The position numbers were made by a program, and so were the translations under genes. The notes below the pieces were generated by a model. The model ran no database searches, was not told the DNA's origin, and worked only from the letters and a program-made list of their open reading frames with translations. 64,000 bases of DNA from Delphinapterus leucas (Eukaryota; Chordata; Mammalia; Artiodactyla; Monodontidae). Positions 22,494 through 35,840 of this stretch are shown here, piece after piece; position 1 is the stretch's first letter, and each line of letters starts with the position of its first letter. The DNA is taken from the NCBI RefSeq assembly GCF_002288925.2, contig NW_022098037.1, forward strand, positions 245,247 to 309,246, in the 5' to 3' direction.

Positions 22494-25400
22494 GTAAGTC
22501 CTAACCCCGTGACGCTGCGGGGAGCGCTCCTGCTGCGGAGCCGCCGGCGAGGCAGAGCCGGAGGGAGGGGGTTGACCTTTACCAGGTCCCGGATTTACAC
22601 AGCCCGGCGGCGGCCGCCCGACGGCCGTTGTCTTACGGTCTCCGAGACCTCGAGCTACTCTAAAGCACGGCCAGAGGTCCCCGAGGGAGTGTAAGAAGGG
22701 AGGTGGCGAGGGTAGGAGTTAGGCTCAAAACTCTGGTGGCTGCATCCCATTGCCATCCTTCTCTGTCCAAACACGGGCGCTTGTTTGGGTCTGAGCCTCG
22801 CCGCGCCGCTCCCCCGCCCTTCCCTAATCTCTTCCCCAGGTGTGTGGTCTTAGCGGGCGTGTGGCTTTGAGCCTTGCCCTCAACGGCGTTACCAAACACA
22901 GTGCCCTAGGCAGAGAAGCCCCAGGACCTAAAGGACTTGCCACACCCCAGTCTTTGTGCCCCCCATCTTCCCCCCACCAACCCCGTGACACGTGTGATGT
23001 TGGTCTGAGGAGTTGGTAGCCTGTTCGACATGGGTCAGCGCTAGCCTGGAACAGAGAGGCTCAGGCTTGCGGGAACAACCCTCAGCGTGACCCCGTGCAA
23101 GGGGGCGGGGCTGTGGCTCTGCTGAGCGTGAGCTGTGATCTCCAGCTGGGGGGAGAAGCTGAGCAGGCTGGAGGTGGCTTTGTGGGTAAAAAGCCTCGCC
23201 CTAGAGGGGAGAGCAAGAGAAAGTGTTAGGGTACTTCAGGCAGTTTCTGGGCTCCAGATTGCCTGACTAGATCGCGCGGCTCGGAGGCACCACCCTCCCA
23301 GGCAAACGGAAGAGGTTTCCCCTGGGTTCCCAGGGCAGCCACAGCTTGACTCTTGAGATTGGCATTTCTTTGACTGGAAAATAAAGCGGCGGTTCAAGAG
23401 GATTCAGTTGATGGGGATTATGGAGCCATTGTGCAGTTCTCCGTGGCCGTCTTCCTTCCAAGGCTGCTGGCACGTCAAGTCCACATATGGCTCCTGAGAG
23501 GGGAGCCTGCTGAGCGCCTCCTTTATAACTGGACGGAAATCAGAGAGCAGAAATGAACGGCTACAGGTGTTGCCATTGTTTTGATATAAAATGCGTCAGA
23601 GAGGAAGGCGAGAAGTCTCCACTTGGAAAAACGTGCTGTGTTGGTACATTTGTTGTGTAAGCATAGAGGGGACATTGGCTGTAAGGTATATTAATAAGTG
23701 TATGGAAAGACACTCCCATCCCCACCCACGCAGAGCACATCTTACCAAATATTAGCCCTATTACCCAGAAAGAAAAAACAGGTCTCTTGCAAGGCCCCTT
23801 AGAATGGTCATTTGCTTCTTCCTCCTTGCCCACTACTTGTGTACTGGGGCACACGCATAATACCTTCATTTAGTTACTGCTATAATTATTTTAAAGCATA
23901 AATAACACATAACGCTCCCTAAATGACTTCGTCTTGCTATACAAGTATAATTTAACATTTAATATCTGTCTTTGTGAGAGCCTTATTATGTAACTGTTCA
24001 AGTTTGGCAAAAATCATCACCTTCGACCTCTCCGTTGAAAGACTTGAAAGTAACCCCTACATATTACTTGGTGTCGAGCTTTAGGCACACTTGGTCTCCG
24101 GGGTTAATGACAAGACAGCTCGGAGGCCCGCAGCAGGTGATAACAGTGGAAGTCCAAGCTTTGCCATCTGACAGCTGTGTAGATGTGTGGAGCCAAAACA
24201 TTTCTCTTTACCGCCTTTCTCTACCCACTGGGGCCTGGAGGACTTAGTTCCCTTCCAAACCCAGCAGGCACCCTGAATGCACTCACTCAGAAGCCACATT
24301 TTGGCTTGATCAGGTGTTCCTGCTTGCGCTCGGATGAGGGGAAGGGAAAGTCAGAGAGCTGTTGATCCATCTTCACGGGGAGCTTCTGGGAGGTAGCTGC
24401 CCCTTGGAAATCAAGCAAGGGATAAACACTTGCTGCCAAAAATCTGGAATTGGAAAAATAAATAATTAAGGTAGGTCCCCCCACAGCACGTCTTGCTGCC
24501 GTTGTTTATGGAGAGTTCCCAGTGTGCTCAGAGCCGCGGATTCTGAAAGACGGGGTCTCTACCCCCTGAGCTTGTCATCCGAGTTAAATAATATACTCTG
24601 GTTCAAACAATAGCTTGTCACAGCTGCACAGGTAGGAGCTTGGAGTTTTGCAATGATTCTTTAAGTAAATTCCTTGCTGCCCTTATAAATTAAAAAGCCT
24701 TAGTGGAATTGAATTTCAGGAGAGGTTTTGAATGAAAAAAAAAAGGCCGTCGTTTTGATGAAAACGCTGACAATTTTCTAATCTATTAAATAGGCAGGTA
24801 AGAGACTTCCACAAATATTTGTGCTCTGTGCCGGGTGCCACTGATTCTGCCATTGAAAGGACAATAGCAGGTGGCAGCCCCATTTAATGGGGTTATGGGA
24901 TCAGTGTGCCCCTGGTTGTCACTCAGAACAATGATGTCATTGGGTTGCATTTGTTCTGTGTTTTATTTTCAGGTTTTCAGTGTGTTTTGGAAAAGGCATG
25001 CTGAATTACAGGTGCCTAAGATAGACAAAACTTGAAACACTCTAGAGGGAGCCTCAGTAGATTCTAACAGTGATTCCTCCAGAGCAGACACAGTCATTTT
25101 AACAGTAATCCACAGGCAGCAAAGCACAAGGGGCTAGATTTGCTTGCCTTCTCCTGCTACCCCTGGATGACTCGCTCTTATTTTTCATCTTCAGTCAACC
25201 ATGGGTAGGAAAGTAACAGGAGTGACTGGGTTGTGTTTTCTCATTTCTTGGTTCTCTCCTTATCTCTTGTTGGCTGATTTGCTGGCCCTCAGCTTCTCCC
25301 GCTAAAGATTAATTTACAGGATGCTTGTGCAATGAGTGTGTCCTCAGCCGTTCACACGTTGGGCCGTGACTTTTTCTGTCTTGCCTCCAACTTTGAATCT

Positions 25401-26479
25401 CCTTTCACAACTATCGCAGGAGAGCTTCAGCCTGTGAACGTGCCCAGGCAGCCGCATTCTGTAGACACTCTCTAATAATCCTAATAAATATTTGTATGGC
25501 ACTTCCTCACATATTACTTCTTCTGAGGCCCTCATCAAGTCTAAGGTCGATTCTCTGAGGAACATTCTCATTTACCTGATGAGAAGCTGATCACTTAAGC
25601 AACTTGCTCAAGAGAGCAAAGGAAGCGTCAGAGCCTCCAGCGTAAACCCAGGTCTCACAATATCTACTTCTGTATTCTTTCCACCACTTTGGTGCTTCAG
25701 ACTTTCCCTTCAAAGTCCCCTAATTAGAGGCAGTAACCAACCTCCCCTAGGATATGGGGTTGAGGCTGGAGGGTGCCCCTTGAAGTGTGTTTTAAAACTT
25801 AAGGTGATTTTTTTTTTATTCTATTCCATAACATATCTATGTGCTTGGGTTAACATAAAAAGGGAATGTTTCAAATGATGTACAAGTTAACTTCCTCTTG
25901 TTTCTGAACTCCTGTTACCCTTGGCATATGGTAGAAAAGTGTGTACACCTGAGTTTTGAAGTCTGATTGTTCCAGATTGTTTGGCCGCCATAGTTGGGTC
26001 CTGGGGTTGCTTGTGGTTTAAACGTGGTGGCCACCCCCTCTGTAGTTACTGAGGGTGGCATGTTTCCTACTGTGTTGGCCAACAGGACTGACTCTTCTAG
26101 TTCATTCTACCACTTGTGGAGAGACACACCCGCTTCCTCCACACTCACATAATTCCAAAGCCTGACATAATTTAACTGTCATGCAGACAACCACAAAACA
26201 CTCACATGCTCTCCAGCAGACAGTAACCCAAGACACTTCTAGCTACTGCATGCAGAAGTGATGTCCCAGGGCCACTCGGCAGTGACCCTTATTGACCTCA
26301 AAATCCACAGTCTTCCTGCAATGTTTATTTCTTCTTTAGTTTCTGTTATGATCCTGTCTAGCCACTTTGCAGTCTACAGACTAGATGGTGAATTTTACCC
26401 CCATACACACATTTGATACGCAAGGGAGATTTAAAAAGCCCAACAACCACTTAGAAAGAGGGAAAAGCCATCATAGCGA

Positions 26480-26680
26480 CTACTGCTGGATGACTGTTAT
26501 GGCCACGCTTTGTGCTAAGCACTTCACATGCCTTATTTTTGGTTGATTCTCATAATCACCCTATGGGGCAAGGATTGTAGTTCACGATTATGATTTTGTG
26601 ATGAGGAATTGAGGCCTGGAGAGCTTTGGTTGGTTTCCACAACTGGTACATGGTAGAGGATTGAGGACCTGGGCCTGTAA
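26480..26680 (+). mobile_element. MIR SINE fragment
   Basis: 'tgtgctaagcacttcacatg', then 'attctcataatcaccctatg' and 'gaggaattgaggcctggaga', give the MIR core order. Confidence 0.7.
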
Positions 26681-27074
26681 CACACAGCCATGGACAGTCC
26701 AGCCTCACAGACATTGGGTTCTGGTGTCAATCCTGTCCTACATGGAGCCTGCTAGGCCCTTGCAGCTGCTCTGGGATCAGCTGTTTGCTGGGCATAAGAC
26801 GATAGAACAGAGAATCCTTGAGTGCCAACGGGGTTTCTGGGTCTGCATGTTTGAGCACTTGAAATTCAGACTTTGGGAGGGTTGCAGTTCCTCAGTTGTC
26901 AATTTCTAGGTAGTGCCGGCACGTTTTGTATTCAGGCTTATAAACGACCTCAGAGAGACTTACAGGACCTTAAAGGAGGGCTCCCAGCTTTTCTTCTCAG
27001 ACAGAAGAGCTAGCTCATAAACTAAATCCAGAAATCTCAACCTGTTAAGTCTGGGTTACAGGCGCTCTTGTCTT

Positions 27075-27200
27075 TATTAGCAGCCACAGTTAAAATACAA
27101 GCCCCAGAAGGTCAGGAACCTTGTAACATTTTGTTCTCTGTTGAACCCAGAGTACCTAGCATAGCACCTTAAGAAATACTTGTTGAATTAGTAAATGGGG
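27075..27200 (+). mobile_element. L2 LINE 3' end, sense
   Basis: 'aaggtcaggaaccttgtaac' followed by 'acccagagtacctagcatag' and a 'cttgttgaattag' tail is the L2 3' terminus. Confidence 0.7.
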
Positions 27201-27547
27201 GATCATGTTGGGGATGCTTTCTGTTGTTGGCAGCCACACTTTGCTGAACCTGGCCACCTCATACTCCCTTAACCATTGTCTTTTTCTTGGTGTCTGATGT
27301 GTTGGGGCCTCTTTCTTCCCTAGTCCGAGCCTAACTGGCATCCTCCACTCCTCTGAAATCCCCATTCATTGGACTCACCAGGCTTCTGGTCTTGCCAATC
27401 TGGGAGTTAACTTTGACCATAGAAACCCAGCATGGTTGGCACTTCTTTGGTATAATTTAATAACGTGCATGATCGTACTTTTCAGTGGACAAGAGGAGAG
27501 GGCTCTGTGCTGTAGGGCACAAAGCCCCTCAAGAACTTGTAGGGTTC

Positions 27548-27722
27548 TCAAGTGTAGTCTCTGGACCAGCAGCATTCAGCATCACCTGGGAACTTACTAG
27601 AAATACAAACTCTTGGGCCCCAATCAGAAACTCAGAGTAGGGTGTGGGACTGGCAATCTGTGGTTTAACAAGCTCTCCAGGTGATTCTAATACACATTCA
27701 GCTTTTAGAACCACAGCTGTAA
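27548..27722 (+). mobile_element. hAT-Charlie non-autonomous element (MER5A-like)
   Basis: 'gtctctggaccagcagcatt', 'cagcatcacctgggaactta' and 'ctctccaggtgattctaata' match the MER5A pattern from end to end, closing near 'agaaccacagctg'. Confidence 0.8.
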
Positions 27723-28219
27723 GGTATCAGTTTCCCTTGTCCACCTGAGGCACCTGGGATAAGAATTTGTGCCACTGTTTTCATTGCAGCTTTACTTAGG
27801 GTCATCTAAAGTAACCAGCTAATTCCACTACCCTTATATTCCTTATCCTCTTCTAATTGCCCAAAGGAAATACCTAGAAAAACTTCTGAAGTCTTAACTG
27901 TTTTTGAGTTTAGAGTCGGAGTCTCAAGAATCTATAGGTCATAGTTAAATTAGCTCCTTCACCCTTTCGGACAGCAGTCTATTTGCATTTCATTCCAGGA
28001 TGTGGGGTGCGGGGGAAGATGTCTAGAGCCTTCTACTGTGCTGTACACCACACCAAAATTCTCTTGAAGGATCTGGTCTTTACAAAGATCAATCCTGATA
28101 CCAGTTTCAATCCTAATTAGGCACGGTTGGTTGCGTGAAACAAAGATCTACATAAGCAAGCTCAAACAAGGGGATGGGGCATTTAGTGGATAGAAACAGG
28201 TGGGATTACATGGAGATCT

Positions 28220-28470
28220 AGGAGGAGAAGCAGTACTGTGCAGTGGTTGCCTGCACAGACTCTGGAGCCAGGTCGACTGGGACCACAGCTGCCACTTCCC
28301 AGTTGTGTGAACTTGGGCAAATTATTTAACCTTTCTGTGCTTGTTTCTTCATCTAGAAGTAGGGATCCTATTTGTTTCATAGGATTTTTGTCTGGATTAA
28401 TGAGTTAATATGTATGAGCGCTACCTGACCTATAGTAAATGCTGTGTATGTATTTACTATCATTACTATC
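28220..28470 (+). mobile_element. Near full-length MIR SINE
   Basis: 'gcagtggttgcctgcacaga' head, 'ccagttgtgtgaacttgggc' core and 'tgtgcttgtttcttcatct' tail are all in order. This is the best-preserved MIR in the window. Confidence 0.8.
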
Positions 28471-29447
28471 ATGACTATATAGGAGTGCTAGGATGGGGCT
28501 GATACAGAGTGGGAAGGGGGTCTGGACTCCCGGCAGCGGAAAGGGGTGTAACAGCAGGAAGTGTGGTGGATGCTCATTCTAAGGTTTCATTGTCAACGTG
28601 ACTTAGCGTGGCTGCTTCCCTCAGTCCTGCTACGTAGTGACCACCTCGGCTTCCTCAAACATCTGCCCCTCACCCCCTCCACCTGAATGTGCCTCAGCCT
28701 GACCTGATCCCCCCACTCTGCCTTTCAATAGCATTTAACCTTCTGCATCGGCTACCAACTGGCAACAGCTTTCTATGTTATTTAGTTCAAATTACCAGGA
28801 AAGAGAGAGAATGGGGTCCAACCCATCCTTTCACTCCAGATTATGAGCCCTCGTTCAGGGTAGGGATTCATTGCCCTTGGGGCAGGTACTGACCCCAGGT
28901 CCAGTCAGAAGAAGGAAGCCCATCATGCAGTGGTCCCCGGTAGGTGTGTGGGCGGGTTGCCTTGGAATGGGAAGGTGGAAGAGCCACACCGTGATCACCA
29001 TGTTGACTACAGCAGCATGGAATCATCTCTACCTCCCTTCAGGCTTCTCCATGGCCTACCTCTGTCTTCCTTGAATATGTGGTGGCACATAGCTGATGAT
29101 CACTGAGGCCTGCTCAGAGAAAAACCGAAGTCCGCTGGAGCACAGTTTGTAGGCATCCTGGGTCTAACTTGTTTGTGGGAGCAGGGGCATGGTAGTGGTA
29201 AGATTTTTTTTTTTATCAATTGCGCGCATAGTTTTTCTTAGCATTTTCATCAAGATAGAAAATTAATACTAATTTATATACTATCACAAAACCAAATAGA
29301 ATTGTGACTCAAGTTTTACTGTTTCTGTAGTTGATGGGTTTGACTGTTTAATCAATAGTTACACGTAGTGTCTCCTCAGAGGAGTTACGACGGGGATTTG
29401 ACCCCAGCAATCCCCACCCCACCTCTCTGGCCAATGTTCTTATTGCA

Positions 29448-29785
29448 GAAGTCGGCAAACTTTTTCTGTAAAGGTCAGATCGTCAATATCGTAGGCTTTG
29501 CAGGCCACATACAGTCTCGGTTGCAATTGCTCAACTCTGCCACTGAAGTGTGAAAGCAGCCATAGGCAACATATAAATGAACAAGCACGGGGATGTTCCA
29601 GTAAAACTTTATGGACACAGAAATCTGAATTTCATGTATAATTTTCACTTGTCATAAAATATTATTCTTTTGATTTTTTTCAACCATCTAAAAATGTAAA
29701 AACTATTAGCTTGGCAGGGGGTCGTTCAGAAAAACAGGCAGCAGGCTAGATTTGGTCCACAGCGGGTAGTTTACCGATGCCTGCT
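29448..29785 (-). mobile_element. hAT-type non-autonomous DNA transposon, with an internal insertion
   Basis: The ends read 'agtcggcaaactttttctgt' and 'gtagtttaccgatgcctgct', imperfect terminal inverted repeats. Inside are 'taggctttgcaggccacata' and 'aataaatgaacaagcacggg'-like text. An AT-rich insertion of about 110 bases (29612-29715) interrupts the usual order before 'aaaaacaggcagcaggctag'. The strand is arbitrary and the subfamily uncertain. Confidence 0.7.
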
Positions 29786-29869
29786 GTAACAGAAGGGGTG
29801 AGAGTAAAACAAACCTTCACGTTGCCCTAAGACATCGTGAGAGATTTAACAAAAAGGTGGTGCAGAAAC

Positions 29870-31440
29870 CCCAAGAAGGAGTGTCACACTCAGGGTGGGA
29901 GGACCTGGGAGGCTTCAGAGAGGTGATGCTGGAGCTGTGGCTTAAAGCCAAGTAGAAGAGGCAAGAAAGGGAGTTCCAGAGACAGGGCACAGCTTGTGCA
30001 CAAGAGGGAAGTTGAATAAGCTTGTGAACCGCAGGTAGCTCACCCTGGCTGGGGAGTGTCCAGAAATGAGCATGCAGGGCCAGATGGCAAAGGGCTTAAT
30101 AAGACTGGCCAAGATGGCTGGATTTTATCCTGATGGTCAGTTGTTTTCAGACTTTCTAAACCTGGGCCTCAAATCTTAAACCAGAGGCTCAGTATGAGAA
30201 AAAGGCTAATAAATCATCATTGACCTGCTGTTCTGGGTGAGGCCATTGCCAAGTGCCGGGGCTCAGGGTGAAGCAGGGGTGGGGAGGTTCCCAGAATCCT
30301 GCAACTCGCCCAACCCCCACCCCCTGCCTGTCCCTGTGGCATCTCAAAGGAACTTCTGGGACTCTGCTGAGCAGGGTGTGAAAGCCATGGCCCATGGCTG
30401 ATGGAGGACAACAGCAGGGCTATAGGCAGACATGATCTGATTGTGTTCTAGAGAGATCACTCAGAAGAATGGATGAGACAAGATGAGAGGCAAAACCGCT
30501 GATTAGAAGGACCAACAAATACTTCTTGAGTTCCTACTATGTGCCAAGCACTGTGAGGAAATATTTCTACCAATGATCAACAGAGTAGACAATAAATATG
30601 CAGCAAATAAAGAGGTTATTTTTATATTAAAATGAGAGCTAGCACTCCTAAAGCACTCACTTCGCACCAAGTATTGTCCTAAGTCAGCACTTTACCAATA
30701 TTAACTCGTTTAATCCTCACCACGACTTTATGAGATGGGTAATGTCGTTACTTCCATTTTACAGATGAGAAAATTAAGGCCCAGGCTGAGATGGGGGCCC
30801 TGAGAGAAATAACAGGACGTAAGAGAGCCGTGTTAGTTGAGGTGCTGGGGAAAGTTCTCTTTAAGGAGGTTGAGCTGCCACCAGGAAGATGAGAAAGGAT
30901 AGCTGTACACGTCCCCAAGGGGAACTGGGGAGCAGTGCAAGGCCTCGAAAGGGGAAATGACTTGGTCATTCTGAAGAAGCAAAGGCTAGTGTGGTCGAGT
31001 TAGGGAGGTGGAGAGGGGAGAGTGTCGGGGGAAGAGGTTGGGGAAGGAAGCGGCAGCGGATCCTGTAGTTCTGGTGGGCAGTGGGAAGGAGCTTATATTT
31101 TTTTCTGAAAGCTTAGAAGAGCCTTTGAAGGGAAGCGACACCACTGGATTTGAATTCCTAAATAAATGGCTGCCCTTTGGGGCATGAATGAGAGATTGGC
31201 CCCAGCAGAGGCAGGAGGCTCTCGAAGTAGTCCAGGTGAGAAATAACGTTGCCTTGGTCTAGAGCGGTGGCCGCAACGAACGTGGAGAGAAAGAGATGGA
31301 TTGCGTGGGCCGCAGTAATCCAAGTGAGCGTGTTGGAGACCTGAACTGAGGTGGTGGCAGTGCAGGTGGAGAGGAGGGGTTCAATGAAATAGCTTTTTAA
31401 GATGTAGAATTGAGAGGTGTTGGTGACCAATTAGTTTAAT
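29870..31440 (-). mobile_element. Cluster of antisense L2 fragments interrupted by a MIR
   Basis: L2-type antisense text appears at 29880-30160, 30395-30615 ('cctactatgtgccaagcact') and 30790-31310. A MIR fragment at about 30630-30785 ('ttaactcgtttaatcctcac', 'cattttacagatgagaaaat') separates the last two. The blocks probably derive from one or more old L2 copies. Confidence 0.55.
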
Positions 31441-33370
31441 TTTCGTCGAGCTTTAGGTATCTTTGGGACCTGCAGAAAGGGCCGTTAAGCAAGCAGTTGG
31501 CCAGGAAGTGAGGAATTGGGGATCCACTCTGTCAGCCCCTATGGAGTGCCAGCTGTGGGCCAGGCTCTGTGTTGGGCTCAACACGGTGCCATTGGGGCTG
31601 TAAGTGCCTGGAGGGGAGTGGCCAGGGGCGTCTCATCAGTGTTTCCCAGGCATCCAGAATGCCGTCTACTGCACGGTGGGCCCTCAATAAGTATTTGGTG
31701 AACTGGAAGGAAGGTGCTCTCCATCTAGTGGAGAAGATGTGCTTACAGCTCGGCGAGATAAGAGCTTCCAAGAGGAGCCCAAGCCCCTGGAGCTGTGTTT
31801 ATAGGAGGAATAAAAGCCAGGTAGCCTAAAGAGAGGGGAGTTTCCCTGTGACTCCCTCACCAATGAGGCGGGATTCCTGGTCTTTCCCTCCTGCCCCTCC
31901 AGCCTGGTCTTGGAAGAGTCTACTCGAGAAGGATATTCTCTCACACATCAACTGTTCCTAATTATTCTGCACTGACGTCCTTCTGAGGTTCCTTTGCCAT
32001 CAGCGAGCAATCTTAGAAATTGGATTCCACGTGCTGGTCCTTGCTTCTCTGAGGCATCAGGAGGGCTAGGTGGCCCAGAGCAGCTGGTAGTTATAGGTGT
32101 CACCCAGTCTCAGTCTCCTGGGCTTAGCAACATCTCTGTGCCCCTCCCTCCCGTGGAGCCCTTGTGGTGTGGACCTCTGGGGAAGCCTGTAGATCCCTCC
32201 TCAGAGCAGTGGTTTTAAACACATAAAATAAAAAGAGAGAGTTGCAAAATGAACCAATTATATTGATCTACAGATATATCAAAATGTTTTTTCCAATTTG
32301 AAATAGAGTAATATATCTTAGCACGTTAAATAGCAAGACCTAGCAGCGGTAACTACCATCATTTCAAAGTAGCGATAAGCACAAACGATATTTTGAGATA
32401 CCTGCAACAACTATAAAATGATATGAAAATATCTGATTTCTTTTGATGACAGAGTCACAGGTTCAGTTAATATGACTCTGGTCTGCATTCATAATGAAAT
32501 GGTGAATTTCAGTCAGAGTTCGCTAAAATAGGATCTTTTTCTCATCTGGTTTCATGGATTCCCGGAATCCTTTGCAGGAACTGTGGATGTCAGTGCGGTC
32601 CCCACTCCAGGCACTCATTCCGTTACTGTGTGTGTCAGAAAACCAATGACAAGATGCTGCATTTTGTTTCAAAACTCATTTGATTGGCTTAGTTTGACAA
32701 TAGGGAGTTCAGTCCCACCTGGATTTTTACAGGTCAGGCACTTGGCCAAGAGCCAAGTGCTCCATAAATGGACTGGATGGAGCAGGTGCGTGGGTGGAGA
32801 AGCCTCAGAAAGGTTAAATGACTGCTTAGAGACAGCTCATAAGTAATAGAGCTTGAACTTGAGCCCACATTTTTCTTTACCCTAAATCTCTTGTTCTTTC
32901 TACTCTTCCATGCTACCACTTCGTATTCAATATTTCTATTTTAAAGAGTTAGCCAAATGCAACAGTTCACAAGTTATGCTTCTAATCATGGGACGAGAAC
33001 AGTGCTATTATTCTTCACTTTGGTTAGAGGATATGAAAATGCCTGAAGTATTTTTTTTACTTAGAGCCTCATTTTAAGTACACTCAGTCTGTAGACTGTC
33101 TATAGATGGAGATGGCAAAAGACCTAGGAACTGTCTTTTGCAAACTGTCAGTGAACTATGGCTGTGAAATTTAGAGAAGGCCAAGCTACATGGCAGCAGA
33201 TGTGGGGTAGTTTAGTATTGTTCCCCAAGGCAGAACCAAGGCCCAGTGCTTGCAAGGGACAAATTTTGTAATGAACTTTTGTAGAACTTTGTAATGATTA
33301 GACCTGCTTAGCAGTGTACCAGGGTTGCCTGGTGAGATATTGACTGAAAGCATTCAAATACTGATCCATG

Positions 33371-34110
33371 TATTCGTTCATTCATTCAATAAATGTTTAT
33401 TGACAGCTAACAACATGCCAGATGCTGAGGTATATGCTGCAGAGTGTAGAGTAAGATAAACTATTGTAGAGCTTAGAGTCTACTGGGAGACAGACATTAA
33501 ATAAAAAAATTTAAAGCAATGTAATTATAATTATTTTCAAGGAAATAAATGGAATATTATGATTCAGAATAACTACTGGCATAGGGATAGGATGATCTAT
33601 AGTCATGTGTCCATGAGGAGGTGACATTGAACTTGAAACCTGAAAGACTTAAAAAAAAAAAAAGCCTACAAGGTGTGAAGAGAGGGGAGGTAGCAGAAAT
33701 AGCACATGCAAAGGCCCTGAGGCAGAAAGATGGGAACATGTTAAAGAGTCTGAAAGAAAGACACTGTGGGAGCTGAAGCAGAGTGAAGGAGAAGAGTGAC
33801 AAGGGATGAGTTTGAAGAAGTAGGCAGGGACCAGATCAGATAGGACCTGGGGAAGCATTTGGGTTTAATTCTAAGTGTGATAGAAAGCCGTAGAAGAATT
33901 TTAGTCAAAGAAGTAACGTGGCCTACTTTATACATTAAAGAATCACTCTGGCTACTGGATGGAGAATAGATTGTAGGTTGAAAGAGAGAAACCAGGAGGC
34001 TCTTGCTGTAGATCAGGAGTGAGATGATGGGGGCTTGGACTGGGTGGAAACCATGGAGATGGAGAAGATAGATGTAAGATTGCTGGGAAATTCAGCTGAG
34101 ATTTTTCAGG
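33371..34110 (-). mobile_element. Long antisense L2 fragment
   Basis: Begins 'tcattcaataaatgtttatt', then 'acatgccagatgctgaggta', then the downstream blocks 'gcacatgcaaaggccctgag' and 'aagaatcactctggctactg'. The order is preserved over about 740 bases, the longest L2 in intron 1. Confidence 0.7.
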
Positions 34111-35094
34111 TACTGGGTGTGGGGACTGATGGAAAGAGAGGAGCTGAGGGTGGATGTTGGTACCATTCACCATGATGGGGAAGATAGGGAGGGAGAGAGT
34201 TGGGGGGAAGAAATGTCTAGATAATCATTTTCTAGCAACTCTGAAATCTTGGGAGCAATTCCACAGGTTCTCGAAGATGATGCCATTTATTTAGAGGGTA
34301 TTTAGCAGTGCGAGAGAGGGAGGTTTTGCAGAAGTCAAAATGATGGTGGGGGGGCACTACTGGTATTCTTGGGCAGGTGTCAGGGATGCTAAAAGTCCTG
34401 CATCATGGAGGACAGCCCCCATAGTGAAGAAATATCCCATCTAGAATGCCAGTAGCTTCCTCATGGAAGAACATGGTGGAACTGTGTCTCTTCCAACTCT
34501 AAGAATCTAGGAGAATGCATTTTTTTACACTATCAGCAATTCATATATTTTTGTGAATTGTTCGAGTCAGGTTGTCTTTTTGTAGGTAATTGACTGAAAG
34601 TAGCCACATGGAAGGGATGGAGATTTAGATGGAGGATGGAGTATAAAGCAGGAAAAAGGAAGGATAAATCTTGGAGAGTGGGACTTTGGCAGTAGGAAGG
34701 CCTGGGAGGTTGGAGGACACTGGGGCCTTGGAGGGAGGGAAGCAGGTGGAAGAGCCCGTGGGAGGATGTGAAATACAAACCTCACCACTTTGCATGTTCC
34801 CCGTGGCTCAGTTGCACACCCCCCCATGCTTGCCTGGTATAGAGGCTGCCCAGGTATGTCCCTAAACTTCCCTTCTTTATTCCTCCTGCACACTTTGAAC
34901 TTTTCCTTTGGATCATTTGAGTCCCCAAGGTTAATTCTTCCTTCAGGTCATCAGGTGCCATAAAGTTAGAACCTGATCGGTGCGGTATACTCTAGAAAAA
35001 TAAAGAAAAGCGACAGGCGCCTTAACGGCCAAGAAAATCAGTATCTAACTTGGGTGAATAGTTGTTCTTTCCATTCTCTAGCTTGATAAAGATA

Positions 35095-35290
35095 GTTTTC
35101 CAATTATTTCCACACACGTGATTTCATTTGAGCCTCACAACAATGCTAATAGACAGGGCGTGTGTATTATTGGGTCCATTTTACAGATTCGGTTATTGAT
35201 GTTCAGGGACTTGCCCAAATCAAGCAGCCTGTCAGGGACGGAGCAGGGCCAGATCTTGGGCATAGGACTCCTGCTGAGGTTTCCTAACTG
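35095..35290 (+). mobile_element. MIR SINE fragment
   Basis: 'gatttcatttgagcctcaca', 'tgggtccattttacagattc' and 'gggacttgcccaaatcaagc' follow MIR order. Confidence 0.75.
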
Positions 35291-35808
35291 CAAGTAGGCC
35301 CCTGGGTAAGTAATGATGAAGAAACTGCTTCCCGTAAGTGTATGCCAAAGAGGAACAGACTACAAAATTAACTGCCCGAGAGGCTTTTTATCAATGTGTA
35401 AGAAGTTCCAGTTGGTATTTGCCCTGGCCCCATAAAGAAAAACCAAAATAAGGAAGTCCTTTCATCACCTTGGGGGATCAAAGACTTGACTTTTGCTGTC
35501 TCCCCAACACTTGAAGGGCCACTTTTGTGCACATTTCCTCCAGCTGTTCCCATAATAGCTGCAGCGTGGCTGTGAGCGCTCTGCGTGATCCTTGCTGAGT
35601 CAGGCCATCTTCCACGTGGTAGGGGCGGGGCCACGTGGTACTCAAATCCAGAGTGTGCCATTCACACCCTAGAGTTCATGGCTGGTGCCCCCTGAAATTG
35701 GGCAGTGCACGCAGGGGGTTGTTTATGGTCAATGAAAGATTTATGAAGGAGCTACAAGGAGGTCAAGCTGTTTCCCTTGTGATGTGCCCAGTATTCCCTG
35801 AATACTCT

Positions 35809-35840
35809 CTCTCACACACACATACACATACACACACACC
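35809..35840 (+). repeat. Interrupted CA microsatellite
   Basis: CT followed by CACACACATACACATACACACACAC-type repeats; short and interrupted. Confidence 0.85.

Larger units (their letters stand above)
20450..22900. promoter_or_regulatory. PLXNC1: CpG island spanning the PLXNC1 promoter, 5'UTR and exon 1
   Basis: GC content and CpG density rise sharply from about 20450 and fall back to background after about 22900. The island covers roughly 1 kb upstream of the ATG, all of coding exon 1 and the start of intron 1. It contains GC-box-like motifs (GGGCGG types near 20960-20990 and 21315, and GGGGCGGGG near 23103 just outside). No TATA box lies at a sensible distance, so dispersed CpG-type initiation is expected. 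Runs of GCC/CCG triplets occur near 21225-21245, 21345-21362 and 21385-21405. Boundaries are estimated by eye. Confidence 0.85.
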
